This document shows positions 18,871-28,036 of a stretch of 64,000 bases of DNA, piece by piece. Where the stretch lies: the NCBI RefSeq assembly GCF_052045245.1, contig NZ_JBQEON010000025.1, forward strand, positions 51,442 through 115,441, read 5' to 3'. The notes under the pieces are model-generated. The model was not told where the DNA came from. It saw nothing but the letters and a program-made list of their open reading frames with translations, and ran no database searches. The DNA is from Burkholderia sp052045245 (lineage in GTDB: Bacteria > Pseudomonadota > Gammaproteobacteria > Burkholderiales > Burkholderiaceae). A program made the translations under genes and the position numbers. How positions within the stretch are numbered: position 1 is the stretch's first letter; each line of letters opens with the position of its first letter.

Positions 18871-19085
18871 ACTCGGGGAGATGTTGCCCTTGCGGGCGTG
18901 GCAATGTTCAAGGTGTGCTTGTCCTGTACTCGTCGGGACGCCACATAATCCGATTCGTGTGGTCTTGCCTGACCCATTGGCTGCTGTCGTACCGGGCCAG
19001 GCGTGGACTCGTTGACGTGCCGGGTGCTCTGACATGGTCGACGATTCTGTCTTGCGCCCCTATTCCTTCATTTTTAAAAGCTTGC

Positions 19086-19868
19086 ATGCTGACCCTTTCA
19101 CTTGCGGACCTAAAGAAAAGCATCACGGCGTGGCGGTTGTGGACCCTGCTCGGCTGGCTTGAAATTCGGCAACGCTATGCGCGTTCGCGCCTGGGGCCGT
19201 TCTGGCTCACGATCAGTATGGGTGTAATGATCTCGTCGCTCGGCGTTGTCTATGGCACGTTGTTCGGGCAGAAGATCAACGAATATCTGCCGTTTCTTGC
19301 TGCCAGCATCGTGCTGTGGGGCTTGTTTTCGACGACCATCGTGGAAGGCAGCACCGCGTATATCAGCAGCGCACCTTACATTCGGCAAATGGCCACGCCG
19401 AAACTGATCTATATCCTGCAGGTTGTGTGGCGAAATCTGATCGTCCTTGCCCACAACTTCGTGATCGTCATCGCGCTGCTGGCGATCTACGGCGTGAAGA
19501 GTTGGGAGACGTTGCCGGTGTTCATTCCGGCACTGCTGGTGTATGTCCTGAACGCCACATGGATCGCGATGGTGGTCGGCCTGCTGTCGGCGCGTTTTCG
19601 CGATCTGCCTCAGATCGTGAGCGCATTGCTCCAGGTTGCGTTCTACGTGACACCGATCATTTTTCGCCCCGATGCGCTGAATCGCTTCTCTTTCATTGTC
19701 GAGTGGAATCCGCTCGCGTATCTGATCGACCTCGTGCGCGGCCCGTTGATCGGGCAAATGCCCAGCGAATTGACCTGGGGTGTGACGGTCGGCATGGCTG
19801 CGATCGGGTGGCCCCTCGCCATGTTGATGACTGGGCGTTATCTGAAGCGCATTCCGTACTGGGTCTGA
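19086..19868 (+). CDS. wzm: O-antigen ABC transporter permease Wzm
   Basis: 260 residues from the ATG at 19086; the frame extends to 18915 but the extra part is unlike the family. About six membrane helices are visible and the opening WLEIRQRYARSRLGPFW is the cytoplasmic elbow typical of ABC-2 polysaccharide exporters. With Wzt it moves finished undecaprenyl-linked O-polysaccharide across the inner membrane. No clear ribosome site precedes the start. Wzt follows 10 bases later. Confidence 0.9.
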   Translation: MLTLSLADLKKSITAWRLWTLLGWLEIRQRYARSRLGPFWLTISMGVMISSLGVVYGTLFGQKINEYLPFLAASIVLWGLFSTTIVEGSTAYISSAPYIRQMATPKLIYILQVVWRNLIVLAHNFVIVIALLAIYGVKSWETLPVFIPALLVYVLNATWIAMVVGLLSARFRDLPQIVSALLQVAFYVTPIIFRPDALNRFSFIVEWNPLAYLIDLVRGPLIGQMPSELTWGVTVGMAAIGWPLAMLMTGRYLKRIPYWV

Positions 19869-19878
19869 GAGAGACGAT

Positions 19879-20628
19879 ATGGCGTTTATCGAATTGCAGA
19901 GCGTAACGCTCGATTTGCCGATCTTCGACGTGCAGGGGCGCTCGCTCAAGAAGCAGGTGCTCAACATGGGGCGTCGCAACAGGATCGCCGAGGGCAACGA
20001 CGGCGTGATCGTCGTGCGGGCGCTCGACGACGTGAGTTTTCGTTTTGAGCGTGGCGATCGCGTTGGTCTGATTGGACACAACGGGGCGGGGAAATCGACA
20101 TTGCTCCGTGCGATGGCGGGCATCTATCCGCCGTCGTCGGGCCAGTTGTTGCGTGAAGGAAAAGTGGTGCCGCTCCTCGATATCGGCCTCGGCATGGACG
20201 AGAACTCGACCGGCATGCAGAACATTCGGCTTAGAGGCCTATTGCTCGGCATGTCTGAGGCGGAGATTCGTGTGAAGCAGCGCGAAATCGCTGACTTCTG
20301 CGAACTCGGCGATTATCTGGACCTGCCGATTCGTACGTACTCCAGCGGGATGAAGGTGCGGCTTGCGTTCGCAGTGTCGACAGCGGTCGATGCCGAAATC
20401 CTGCTGCTCGACGAAGTGATGGGAGTCGGTGACGCATCGTTCATGCACAAGGCTGAAGCGCGACTGGCCGATTTGCATAGTCGGGCGGAAATCGTTGTGC
20501 TCGCGATGCACTCGAACTCAGAAATCCGCAAAGTGTGCAACAAGGTGCTTTGGATGGAACGCGGCCGTGTACGCGCTTTCGGGCCGACGGAAGATGTCGT
20601 GGCGGCTTATGAGGCGACAACGGCCTGA
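19879..20628 (+). CDS. wzt: O-antigen ABC transporter ATPase Wzt (short type)
   Basis: 249 residues. Seen: Walker A GHNGAGKST, the signature YSSGMKVRLAF, Walker B ILLLDEVMGVGD and the H-loop His in LAMHSNSE. It ends straight after the nucleotide-binding domain. The C-terminal carbohydrate-binding domain that full-length Wzt (about 430 residues, E. coli O9a) uses to recognise a capped chain end is absent. Inferred: export does not need Wzt to read a terminal cap, as in Klebsiella O2a-type systems. Confidence 0.92.
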   Translation: MAFIELQSVTLDLPIFDVQGRSLKKQVLNMGRRNRIAEGNDGVIVVRALDDVSFRFERGDRVGLIGHNGAGKSTLLRAMAGIYPPSSGQLLREGKVVPLLDIGLGMDENSTGMQNIRLRGLLLGMSEAEIRVKQREIADFCELGDYLDLPIRTYSSGMKVRLAFAVSTAVDAEILLLDEVMGVGDASFMHKAEARLADLHSRAEIVVLAMHSNSEIRKVCNKVLWMERGRVRAFGPTEDVVAAYEATTA

Positions 20629-20769
20629 CACATGGCGGTGGAGGGCCGGCACGTACGTGTTCGGAAGTGCCGGCAATACCTGCTACATGTGACGCCGAAT
20701 TATTTCGGCAGTGTCCCGCTGGATCAACGCTGTCTCGACAAAATGCCCATCGGGCGATCGGTCGAACTG

Positions 20770-20799
20770 TTCGTTGCGGGCTGGTAAGCCCGCAACGAA
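20770..20799. terminator. Perfect hairpin between convergent genes (bidirectional terminator candidate)
   Basis: TTCGTTGCGGGCT, loop GGTA, AGCCCGCAACGAA: a 13-bp perfect stem four bases beyond the stop of the reverse-strand glycosyltransferase and 141 bases after wzt. No T-run on either side. Confidence 0.55.
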
Positions 20800-20803
20800 T
20801 GGC

Positions 20804-22159
20804 TCAGGCAACTGGCAGTTTGTCGCGTTGCGGCGCGACCCATGTCGGCGAAACCTCTACCGCAGGGCGCTCGCTGAAGATCTTCAGCGCCGCCAAGTCT
20901 TCTTCGCGAAGTGGGTTCGCGATTGTCGCGGACCAGCGCCTTGCAACTTCCGTGATCGAATGACATGCATCGATGATCGGTTTCGCAACGAGCGTGCGCC
21001 GTGTCATGTCCGTCAATGAGCGCGCGTATAGCGCGGCAGAGAAAGTCTCGGTGGCCCAGCGCCGTGCTTTTTCGCCGATCGTCCGGATTTTCTCCCGATC
21101 GCGAATCAGCGCCGTCAGGCTAGATGAGATGTCGCTGATTTCATTCTTGTGCGACACCTTCAGGACGTACTCGTCGGGAATCTCCGAATAGAAACCAGCA
21201 TCGGTACAGATGACGGCCTTTCCATAAAGCATTGCTTCGATCGCGGATGCGGACGCTGCTTCGAGCGTCGGCCAACGCAGGCAGCTCACGACGTCGCTCT
21301 CGGCAATCGCCTGTGCAAGCGCCGTGTCGTCGACTTCTCCCGCGATAACCAGATTCACGCCGTAGCCGCGCGCCATTTGAGACAGCGACAGCACCGTCTC
21401 CGGCTGCACATGGCCTACGAGCTTGTACGTGATGTTGTTTCGGAGTGTTGAACTCGACCCGATCGCCTTGATAACGCTTTCGACCCGTTTGTTCGGATTC
21501 ACGTGCCCGATGGTAAGGACCTGCATGCGGCCATTGTCCGTGTGAGGCGGGTGCCGTTCGACGTGAGCGGTCGGTGCATCATACGGGAGTGCAGCCACAC
21601 TGACTGGCCCAGGGCAGGATTTCAGTACGCGATCGCATCCCCACGAACTGTGCGTGACGACGCCGAGCGCCATCGAGCAGATCCATTCGGTCATCGGCGA
21701 CCCTGCGCACGTCGCGTCGATGAAAGCGCCGCTGTTGGTGTAGGTGAAGAAGCGTGCGGCGGCTGCGTCTCCGTACCAGTGCTTCAGGATGGCCTCGGCC
21801 TCGGGTAGCCGTGACTGCGCCCAGCTGTAAAACAGATGTCCTACGTAGAAATCGTGAAGACACACGATACCCGGCGCGTTCGGTGCCCAATACAGGCAAC
21901 CCTCGTGGAAATCGTAGCTGTTGCCGATCTGATAGATGCACATGTCCGCAGACGCAGCGGCTTCCTGCACGCTTGCGAATTCATTCCACGCAATGACCGG
22001 TGCGCTGAATTCGTGCATCGGATGGCCGAGAAATCTGACTGCCTCGGTTCGCACGATGTTTACTTCGTGACCTTGTGCAACAAGCTCTCGCACTATCAAT
22101 GACGCCATGCGCCCGATTGCCGAGCGTTTGATCGCCGGCGTAAAAATCAAGAGCTTCAT
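20804..22159 (-). CDS. Glycosyltransferase, GT4-like
   Basis: 451 residues from the ATG at 22159 (MKLLIFTPAIKRSAIGR), which overlaps the upstream stop as ATGA; the open frame above it is noise. Seen: two Rossmann-like halves; the C-terminal half has the GT-B pattern VLTIGHVNPNKRVESVIKAIG and a late acidic region (LEAASASAIEAMLYGKAVI) in place of the classical E-x7-E. Inferred: adds one residue of the O-polysaccharide from a nucleotide sugar; the sugar is unknown. Last gene of the six-gene reverse operon. GC is lower than in the flanking housekeeping genes. Confidence 0.8.
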   Translation of the reverse strand: MKLLIFTPAIKRSAIGRMASLIVRELVAQGHEVNIVRTEAVRFLGHPMHEFSAPVIAWNEFASVQEAAASADMCIYQIGNSYDFHEGCLYWAPNAPGIVCLHDFYVGHLFYSWAQSRLPEAEAILKHWYGDAAAARFFTYTNSGAFIDATCAGSPMTEWICSMALGVVTHSSWGCDRVLKSCPGPVSVAALPYDAPTAHVERHPPHTDNGRMQVLTIGHVNPNKRVESVIKAIGSSSTLRNNITYKLVGHVQPETVLSLSQMARGYGVNLVIAGEVDDTALAQAIAESDVVSCLRWPTLEAASASAIEAMLYGKAVICTDAGFYSEIPDEYVLKVSHKNEISDISSSLTALIRDREKIRTIGEKARRWATETFSAALYARSLTDMTRRTLVAKPIIDACHSITEVARRWSATIANPLREEDLAALKIFSERPAVEVSPTWVAPQRDKLPVA

Positions 22160-23193
22160 TGCAGAAGCGCCTCCACGGTTTGCGGCCAATTCACGCCCAT
22201 GCTCTCCCACAACGTCTTGGCCGCCTGACCATAAGTCTGTGCTCGTGCGGCGTTCTGAACGACGGCGTGCATTGCGCTGGCGAGCGAACCGGCCTCGGGT
22301 TGAGCAACCCAACCGGTCTCGTTATGCTTGACGAGGCCGAGAATGCCGCCGCTATCGTCTGTCGTGATGAGCGCTTTGCCTGCCGTCGCGGCTTCCATGG
22401 CTACGTAACCGAGCGAATCTTCGTCGAACGGCAGATAGGCCACGGCCGAGGCCCGATTGATGTAAGTGGCATACACATCGCGCGGCAGGAAGCGCAAGTC
22501 GAGCTTCACGCGATCGGCAAGGCCAAGTCGCTCGACGAGCTGATGCAGTCGCGTGCCGTCCTCGGGCGTGTCCGGCGGACCGGCGATGACGAGCCGAACG
22601 GAACGGTCAGTTATCGCTAGCGCTTCGAGCAGGAGATGTTGGCGCTTCATGCCGTTCACGCGGCCGCCCGCGAACACATAACCCTCGGGCGCGCCTCCCG
22701 GGAACATTTCCGGGTCGTTGACTGGCGGAAGCAAGACATCGGCGTCGAAGCCGTTGTATTGCTTGAGCCGACGTTGAGTCACTGTCGAATTGGTGAAGAT
22801 GCGGCGGCTTTCCGCAAAGCTTTCGTTATCCGCGTTGCGAATTGTCTCGCGCAACGCGTCCCCTTCCGGACCAGGAGGAAGATTGGTCTGACCTGCGTCG
22901 AACAGGTCATACGCTTGCCGGTACTGATGCAGCAGCCAGAGCGACTTCCGGTGATGGCGAATCAGATATGCCGGAAACTTGAGTGCGATGACGTGGTCCG
23001 CGTTCGACAATTCGAACGCACGCACCATCAGCATCTGCGACGGAATGCGCGTTGCAGGCTCCCATCGAAACGGAATGCGGAGCACTTCGGCGTCGTGACC
23101 AGCGATCACCAGATTCCGTTGCAGATGCACTGCCAGTTCTTCTGCGCCGCCCCAGACAAACGGAGCCATATTGTTAACGACGAGCACCTTCAT
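22156..23193 (-). CDS. Glycosyltransferase family 4
   Basis: 345 residues, compact GT-B fold. Seen: the Gly-rich acceptor-side loop NMAPFVWGGAEELAVHL at residues 8-24, the donor-side FAGGRVNGMKRQHLLLEAL, and the E-x7-E-like EDSLGYVAMEAA segment. It resembles its upstream neighbour (23190-24224), with the same YLPFDEDSLGY versus YIPVDEDSYGY core, so the two probably arose by duplication. Overlaps both neighbours by four bases. Confidence 0.85.
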   Translation of the reverse strand: MKVLVVNNMAPFVWGGAEELAVHLQRNLVIAGHDAEVLRIPFRWEPATRIPSQMLMVRAFELSNADHVIALKFPAYLIRHHRKSLWLLHQYRQAYDLFDAGQTNLPPGPEGDALRETIRNADNESFAESRRIFTNSTVTQRRLKQYNGFDADVLLPPVNDPEMFPGGAPEGYVFAGGRVNGMKRQHLLLEALAITDRSVRLVIAGPPDTPEDGTRLHQLVERLGLADRVKLDLRFLPRDVYATYINRASAVAYLPFDEDSLGYVAMEAATAGKALITTDDSGGILGLVKHNETGWVAQPEAGSLASAMHAVVQNAARAQTYGQAAKTLWESMGVNWPQTVEALLQ

Positions 23194-24224
23194 GCGAGCA
23201 ACCTTTGAAGCACATGCTCCCAGGAGATGTTAAGCGCCTTCAGGCGCTCGGGTGCTGCTTTGCCCATTTGGATCGTTTTGTTTCGATCGAGGTAAAGCCG
23301 GTCCATTGCTTGAGCGAGTGCTTTGGGATCGGGGTCCACTACATAGCCGTTGACGTTGTCGTGCACGAGTTCCAGCACGCCGCCCGAGTCGGAGACGGTC
23401 AGGATCGGCTTTTCGGCATGGCTCGCCTCCACGCTCGGATAGCCATACGAATCTTCATCGACCGGGATATAGGCAGCGGCGAGGCAGTGTGCGAGGAGTT
23501 CGATCTTCTCGTCCTCGGAAATCCAGCGGTCCTCCAGCACGACCTTCCCTTCGAGAGTACGGGTCGAGATAGTTCGCTGGAGGTCGTGTGCGTAGCTTGG
23601 TGACCCGCTTTTACCGAAAAGGCGGAGCCGGACGGGCGTCGTGACATATTGCATTGCTTCGACTAGCAGGTGCTGCCGCTTGTGATGTTCGAACCGGCAG
23701 ATGCATACGATGTCGTTCGAATAACCAGCACAGTAGAAGCGCTCTGGCTCGAATACCGGCGGGTACAGAATTTCGCTTGCGACATTGTTGTAGTTGTCCA
23801 GGCGCTCGGATACGACGTGACTGTTCGTGAAGATTGCCTTTGCCTCTCTCAGACCCGCGTCGTCGACTTGCCGCAGCGCGTCGCGCATGCCACGATGCTT
23901 TGGATCGTCAGGGAACCCCCGGTACGGTGAGTCCCACAGATCATAGAATGCGCGTAGGTGATGGATGAACCACACGATCTTGTGCCGATGAGGAATCAGA
24001 TGTGCTTGCGGTCTGAAACAGATGATTCGGTCGGCTGCGTCCAGATCGACCCATCGATAGGCCATCATCTGCTTGAATAGCAGTTCGGGAGCATCCGTCT
24101 CCGGCAGGTAGACACGCTCGACGCGATGTCCCTGTCTTTCGAGCATGATCTGAAGCCACTCGACGATATTTCTGTAGCCGCCGTTGATGAATGGCACAAA
24201 CGATGAGACAAGTGCGATCTTCAT
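23190..24224 (-). CDS. Glycosyltransferase family 4
   Basis: 344 residues from the ATG at 24224 (MKIALVSSFVPFINGGYRN); the stop of the aminotransferase overlaps it by one base. Seen: acceptor loop FINGGYRNIVEW, donor-side CICRFEHHKRQHLLVEAM, and YIPVDEDSYGYPSVEAS as the Glu-containing nucleotide-sugar motif. Paralogue of the next gene. Inferred: a rhamnosyl- or amino-sugar transferase of the O-antigen; donor unproven. Confidence 0.85.
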   Translation of the reverse strand: MKIALVSSFVPFINGGYRNIVEWLQIMLERQGHRVERVYLPETDAPELLFKQMMAYRWVDLDAADRIICFRPQAHLIPHRHKIVWFIHHLRAFYDLWDSPYRGFPDDPKHRGMRDALRQVDDAGLREAKAIFTNSHVVSERLDNYNNVASEILYPPVFEPERFYCAGYSNDIVCICRFEHHKRQHLLVEAMQYVTTPVRLRLFGKSGSPSYAHDLQRTISTRTLEGKVVLEDRWISEDEKIELLAHCLAAAYIPVDEDSYGYPSVEASHAEKPILTVSDSGGVLELVHDNVNGYVVDPDPKALAQAMDRLYLDRNKTIQMGKAAPERLKALNISWEHVLQRLLA

Positions 24225-25327
24225 TAGCCGGCCAGGATCTGATGTAGGCTGGCCGCGATTCGTTGCACGTCGGCCCGCGTGAGATCCTGATGCGTCGGCA
24301 GGTTGATGCCGCGCTGCGACCACAGATCCGCGATTGGATAGGTCGACTCCTCCAGATAAGGCGGCAGTACGTGCATCGGATAAAACACCGGGCGCGTTTC
24401 AATGCCCATTTCATCCAGGCTTCGCATGACGCTGTCTCGCTTTTGCTCGTCGCCTTCGCGCAGGAACACGTTGTACATCCAGAACACCTGCTTGGCCCAT
24501 GAAGCCTCGGACGGCAGGACGAGCTGGTCGCGCAATTCGTTCAACGCTTCGTTGTACCAGCCTGCCAGGCGTTCTCGCTCACCGAGCGCCTTGTCGATGC
24601 CTTCCATCTGGGCGAGCCCGATCGCAGCCTGAATGTTGGTCATCCGATAGTTGTAGCCGACGACGGGAAACCAGTAGCGGCGCTTGGGATCCATCCCTTG
24701 GCCACGATACAGGCGCAACTTCGCTGCGAGCTCGTCGTCGTTTGTGGTGACCATGCCGCCTTCGCCGGTCGTGACGATCTTGTTGCCGAAGAAGCTGAAT
24801 GTTGCGCAGGTTCCCAAGCTGCCGACACGCTTGCCACGCACTTCTGCGCCATGAGCTTCGGCGGCGTCCTCGACCACCCACAAGCCATGCTTTTTCGCGA
24901 TCTCGTTGACAGCGTCCATTTCGGCCGGGTGACCATACAGATGAACGGGGATGATGCCCTTGGTCCGAGGGGTGATCTTGCGTTCGATATCGTTCGGATC
25001 GATGTTCATCGTGTCGGCGCTCACGTCAACGAGCACCGGGGTCGCGCCGCAGTAGCGAACGGCGTTTGCCGTGGCGATATAAGTGACCGTCGGGATGATC
25101 ACTTCGTCACCGGGCTGCAGACCAAGAGCGACCAGCGCGAGGTGAAGGGCGGTCGTGCCGTTGTTTGCCGCAATCGCGTGCTTGACGCCACAGAATTTCG
25201 CAAATGCTTCTTCGAAGGCCGGAATATACTTTCCGTTCGAGGAAATCCAGTTCGTATCGAGGCAATCGAGAACGTACTTGCGCTCGTTTCCGGCCATCTT
25301 CGGCTGGGCTACCATGATTCGCTGCAT
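24224..25327 (-). CDS. DegT/DnrJ/EryC1/StrS sugar aminotransferase, perosamine-synthase-like
   Basis: 367 residues. Seen: the PLP fold with the Schiff-base Lys at residue 183 in FSFFGNKIVTTGEGG, AANNGTTALHLAL (phosphate cradle) and WVVEDAAEAHGA. Known: this subgroup includes GDP-perosamine synthase, which transaminates the GDP-4-keto-6-deoxymannose made by Gmd, and Gmd is encoded at 38722. UDP-4-keto sugars (from the WbpM-like enzyme at 45240) are an alternative substrate. Adjacent PglD-type acyltransferase (15-base gap) suggests the new amine is acylated next. Confidence 0.88.
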   Translation of the reverse strand: MQRIMVAQPKMAGNERKYVLDCLDTNWISSNGKYIPAFEEAFAKFCGVKHAIAANNGTTALHLALVALGLQPGDEVIIPTVTYIATANAVRYCGATPVLVDVSADTMNIDPNDIERKITPRTKGIIPVHLYGHPAEMDAVNEIAKKHGLWVVEDAAEAHGAEVRGKRVGSLGTCATFSFFGNKIVTTGEGGMVTTNDDELAAKLRLYRGQGMDPKRRYWFPVVGYNYRMTNIQAAIGLAQMEGIDKALGERERLAGWYNEALNELRDQLVLPSEASWAKQVFWMYNVFLREGDEQKRDSVMRSLDEMGIETRPVFYPMHVLPPYLEESTYPIADLWSQRGINLPTHQDLTRADVQRIAASLHQILAG

Positions 25328-25342
25328 ATCGAATATTCCTGT

Positions 25343-25966
25343 TTACTTTATTTGCTTGGCGGGCACGCCGACAGCGGTGCACCCGTCGGAGATATCGCTA
25401 ATCACAACGCCGCCGGCGCCGATGATCGCGTGCTCACCAATGACGATTTCCGGAATGACCTTGGTACCGATGCCGAGGAACGCATAATCCCCGACTACGA
25501 CGTTGCCGGCGAGTGCAGTTTGAGGCGCGATATGCACCGCGCGCCCGATCCGGCAATCGTGATCGACCGTTGCTCCGGTATTCAGGATCGAGAGATCGCC
25601 AATGCTCGCTTCCGCGTTGATCACGGCGCCTGCCATGATCGCGATGCCCGAACCGATTGTTGCAGTCGGCGAGATCGTCGCCAACGGACTGATCGCGTTG
25701 ACGAGCGTATAACCGTGGCTCAACGCCAGCGTCGCGAGTCGCCCTCGGAGCCTGTTCGCACCGATGGCGATGAATGCACGCGTGTACCCGTCGCGCCTCA
25801 GTGTCTCCAGATGTTCATCGCCCTTCAGCACGGGAATGCCGAGGCATTTCTCCGGACTGTCGTCTCCGCCGATGCAGTAAGCCACGCTCTCACCAGCTGC
25901 GTGAAGTAGCTCGATGCAGACTTTTGCATGCCCTCCGGCACCAACGACAACGATTTCCTGCGTCAT
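25343..25966 (-). CDS. PglD/NeuD-family sugar O/N-acyltransferase
   Basis: 207 residues from the ATG at 25966, four bases inside the upstream stop. Seen: N-terminal Rossmann-like opening IVVVGAGGHAKVCIELL and a C-terminal left-handed beta-helix of hexapeptide repeats with the catalytic-type His in GATVDHDCRIG. Known: PglD N-acetylates UDP-4-amino sugars. Inferred: acetylates the product of the aminotransferase next door, giving for instance N-acetyl-perosamine. Confidence 0.88.
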   Translation of the reverse strand: MTQEIVVVGAGGHAKVCIELLHAAGESVAYCIGGDDSPEKCLGIPVLKGDEHLETLRRDGYTRAFIAIGANRLRGRLATLALSHGYTLVNAISPLATISPTATIGSGIAIMAGAVINAEASIGDLSILNTGATVDHDCRIGRAVHIAPQTALAGNVVVGDYAFLGIGTKVIPEIVIGEHAIIGAGGVVISDISDGCTAVGVPAKQIK

Positions 25967-27693
25967 GCTTCCAACCTTTCCCAAACGCCCGCATCTTTTC
26001 GACTGAACAGCAAATTGATCGAATCACATGCGAGCAGATTTTCGATGGACCAGTGCTCCAGCTTGCCGGAAACGCTGTTGATGGCTCGATATTGCAAGCC
26101 GTGCGCCGCAAAGGTGTTCAACCAGTCGGTGGGCGCGATTCCCGTTCGTTCGAGGTGCGTCGGGCCGAACTCGACGATGATCGCGAGTTCGGCATTGCGC
26201 CCGATGAGTCCGGCCGCGGATTCGATGACTTGAAGTTCGGCCCCTTCCGCGTCGATTTTCAGAAGGTCGACCTTCTGTGTCGCCGGAATGATGTCATCTA
26301 TTCTGACGACGGAGACTTCGACTGGCTCGGCGTCCGTGCTCGCGCGCTCGTCTAGCGGGAAAAGGGAATGGTGGCCGCTTGTCGCACCGAGAAACAGCTT
26401 GTGATGCCCCGTCTCGTTGGAGACGGCGGCTTGATGAATCTCCACCAGCGACGAGAAACCGTTCATCCACACTGACCGTTCGAGCAGCGCCTTGGTCGGA
26501 CCAAAGGGCTCGAATGCAATGATCTTCCCTTGACCTTGCATCGACCGTGCGGCGGCAAGTGTATGCAGCCCGATATTCGCGCCAACGTCGACGAAACAGT
26601 CCCCCGGCTCGAGGAACTTTTCGATGAGCAGTCGCGTGCCGCGCTCCAATTCACCGCTTTCGAGCAGGCAGGCGAGCAGCGCGTGATCGTTCTCGCCGCA
26701 AAGCGCGAAGCCGGCCTCCGTTCTGACAAGTACGGCGCCATTGCCGCAGTTGACCGCGACGCGGCGAGCAGTCGCCTGACTGTAAATCTCGATGCGGTCC
26801 AGCTTGGGGCTGATGTTGCCGAACCACTCGTCGAGCCGTTGCGTCGTTTCGGACGCTGTTCGCTCGATCGCGAGAAGGGGCAGGCTTTGGAGTTCGAGCG
26901 CCTCCTGATGTGCGGCAAGCAGTTCCTCGCGGAGGGGAGCTTGTGTGTCACGTATTTCTTGCGAGGTCGCCGACGTCGCCTGTTGAATTTCTCGGCCGAC
27001 CGCCTGTCGGGCCATCGACACGTCTCGCTGAATTGACGCTTGTGCCTTTTGCGACTCCTGCACCATCTGCGCTGTCGCCTTCTGCAACTCCTGCACCATC
27101 TGCACTGTCGCCTTCTGCAACTCCTGATGAATCGCCGACTGTGACGCGACGACGTCCTGATGGATCTGGTGGCGAACATCCTCCAGTCTGTTCAGGCTTA
27201 CCGAGAGCGAGTGATGAATTTCCTGGCGCAAGTCCTGTTGCAGGTCTGCGAGCAGATATCGCCGTGCCCTGAGCGCGACCGGCCGGATAGCTGGCTTGAG
27301 AAGTCTGTATGCAGCCTGCGCGAGCGGCCGCAGCAGTTTCTTCACCGCTTGCCGGCTGCTGGTGCGCGTGGGAACCGGCGATGCGCTGGCGCCGTTTTCG
27401 TCTGGATGGGCGGAGTAGGAACCGGGCGCGTCTCCTGACACCGCATCGTGTGAACGGGGTGGCGCAGCTGGTTTCGGTATTGATGCAAAGGCGACGTCAA
27501 CATCAGCGCCCAGCCTCAGATTTTTTCTCATTGGGAAATCCCGATTCGGCGTGTCAGGAGCCTGCAAACTTTCGATTGGGTCGACGGGAATGCATTCGAT
27601 ATTCTGGACTGGCGCGCCCGACGAGCCATGCACGGCATGCCCTGTTTGTGAGCGCATCAGGATACCGATCAGCAGCCGCGCAGCACGGCGCAC
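25963..27693 (-). CDS. FkbM-family methyltransferase with N-terminal coiled coil
   Basis: 576 residues from a GTG at 27693; ATGs at 27657 and 27531 are equally possible and none has a good ribosome site. Residues 1-110 are low complexity. Residues about 145-290 form a long coiled coil with three 11-residue repeats (ELQKATVQMVQ type). Residues about 340-560 carry the FkbM domain, with DVGANIGLHTLAAA (SAM loop) and LLKIDAEGAEL. Inferred: O-methylates a sugar of the O-chain, perhaps its end, with the coiled coil for oligomerisation or spacing. First gene of the reverse operon; AT-rich DNA at 27700-27735 probably holds its promoter. Confidence 0.8.
   Translation of the reverse strand: MRRAARLLIGILMRSQTGHAVHGSSGAPVQNIECIPVDPIESLQAPDTPNRDFPMRKNLRLGADVDVAFASIPKPAAPPRSHDAVSGDAPGSYSAHPDENGASASPVPTRTSSRQAVKKLLRPLAQAAYRLLKPAIRPVALRARRYLLADLQQDLRQEIHHSLSVSLNRLEDVRHQIHQDVVASQSAIHQELQKATVQMVQELQKATAQMVQESQKAQASIQRDVSMARQAVGREIQQATSATSQEIRDTQAPLREELLAAHQEALELQSLPLLAIERTASETTQRLDEWFGNISPKLDRIEIYSQATARRVAVNCGNGAVLVRTEAGFALCGENDHALLACLLESGELERGTRLLIEKFLEPGDCFVDVGANIGLHTLAAARSMQGQGKIIAFEPFGPTKALLERSVWMNGFSSLVEIHQAAVSNETGHHKLFLGATSGHHSLFPLDERASTDAEPVEVSVVRIDDIIPATQKVDLLKIDAEGAELQVIESAAGLIGRNAELAIIVEFGPTHLERTGIAPTDWLNTFAAHGLQYRAINSVSGKLEHWSIENLLACDSINLLFSRKDAGVWERLEA
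27044..27131 (-). repeat. 33-bp tandem repeats inside the FkbM coiled coil
   Basis: Units start at 27044, 27077 and 27110 (33-base period, nearly identical, the last partial). They encode 11-residue coiled-coil repeats, so gain or loss of a unit keeps the frame and changes coil length. Confidence 0.85.
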
Positions 27694-27956
27694 CTATAAA
27701 ATAATAATTATCTCATCATGTTAGGGTGAACTCCAAACGTGCTGTCTGATGAGTAGTGTCACACTCTGGTCACACATCACCATGCTTGTCTCGACTGCGA
27801 TTGGTGCGGTGTACTGCACCTTAGCAATGCGTCGGCGGACGTGGGGCTGTCCCGGAGCGCGTACGCCGCGCGCGAATTCGGACTGCGGAGAAGCGTTTCG
27901 CGAGCGGGCGTGGCATAGATCACCCCGGCTCGATCATCCCCTATCGAGTTCGACGT
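27694..27956 (+). other. Gene-free stretch between the two divergent O-antigen operons
   Basis: No gene is supported. Several short open frames occur on both strands without ribosome sites. AT-rich DNA at 27700-27735 is the likely promoter of the reverse operon. The remainder has GC-rich Burkholderia-like composition but nothing I recognise. Confidence 0.45.
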
Positions 27957-28010
27957 CCGACAGATCAATCGCTTTCGGTCGCTTCAACCCATTGATCTGT
28001 CGGAATTTTT
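27957..28010 (+). terminator. Orphan terminator-like hairpin upstream of rmlB
   Basis: CCGACAGATCAAT (27957-27969) pairs perfectly with ATTGATCTGTCGG (27991-28003) over a 21-base loop and runs into AATTTTTT. The T-run gives it plus-strand polarity, yet no plus-strand gene ends here. Confidence 0.65.
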
Positions 28011-28036
28011 TACTCGGCGATGCAGGGCCGGAACGT

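Noticed and set aside
18627..19085. Classical JUMPstart/ops element (GGCGGTAG) upstream of wzm
   Set aside because: The ops octamer is not present; only the Burkholderia-type leader shared with rmlB is seen.
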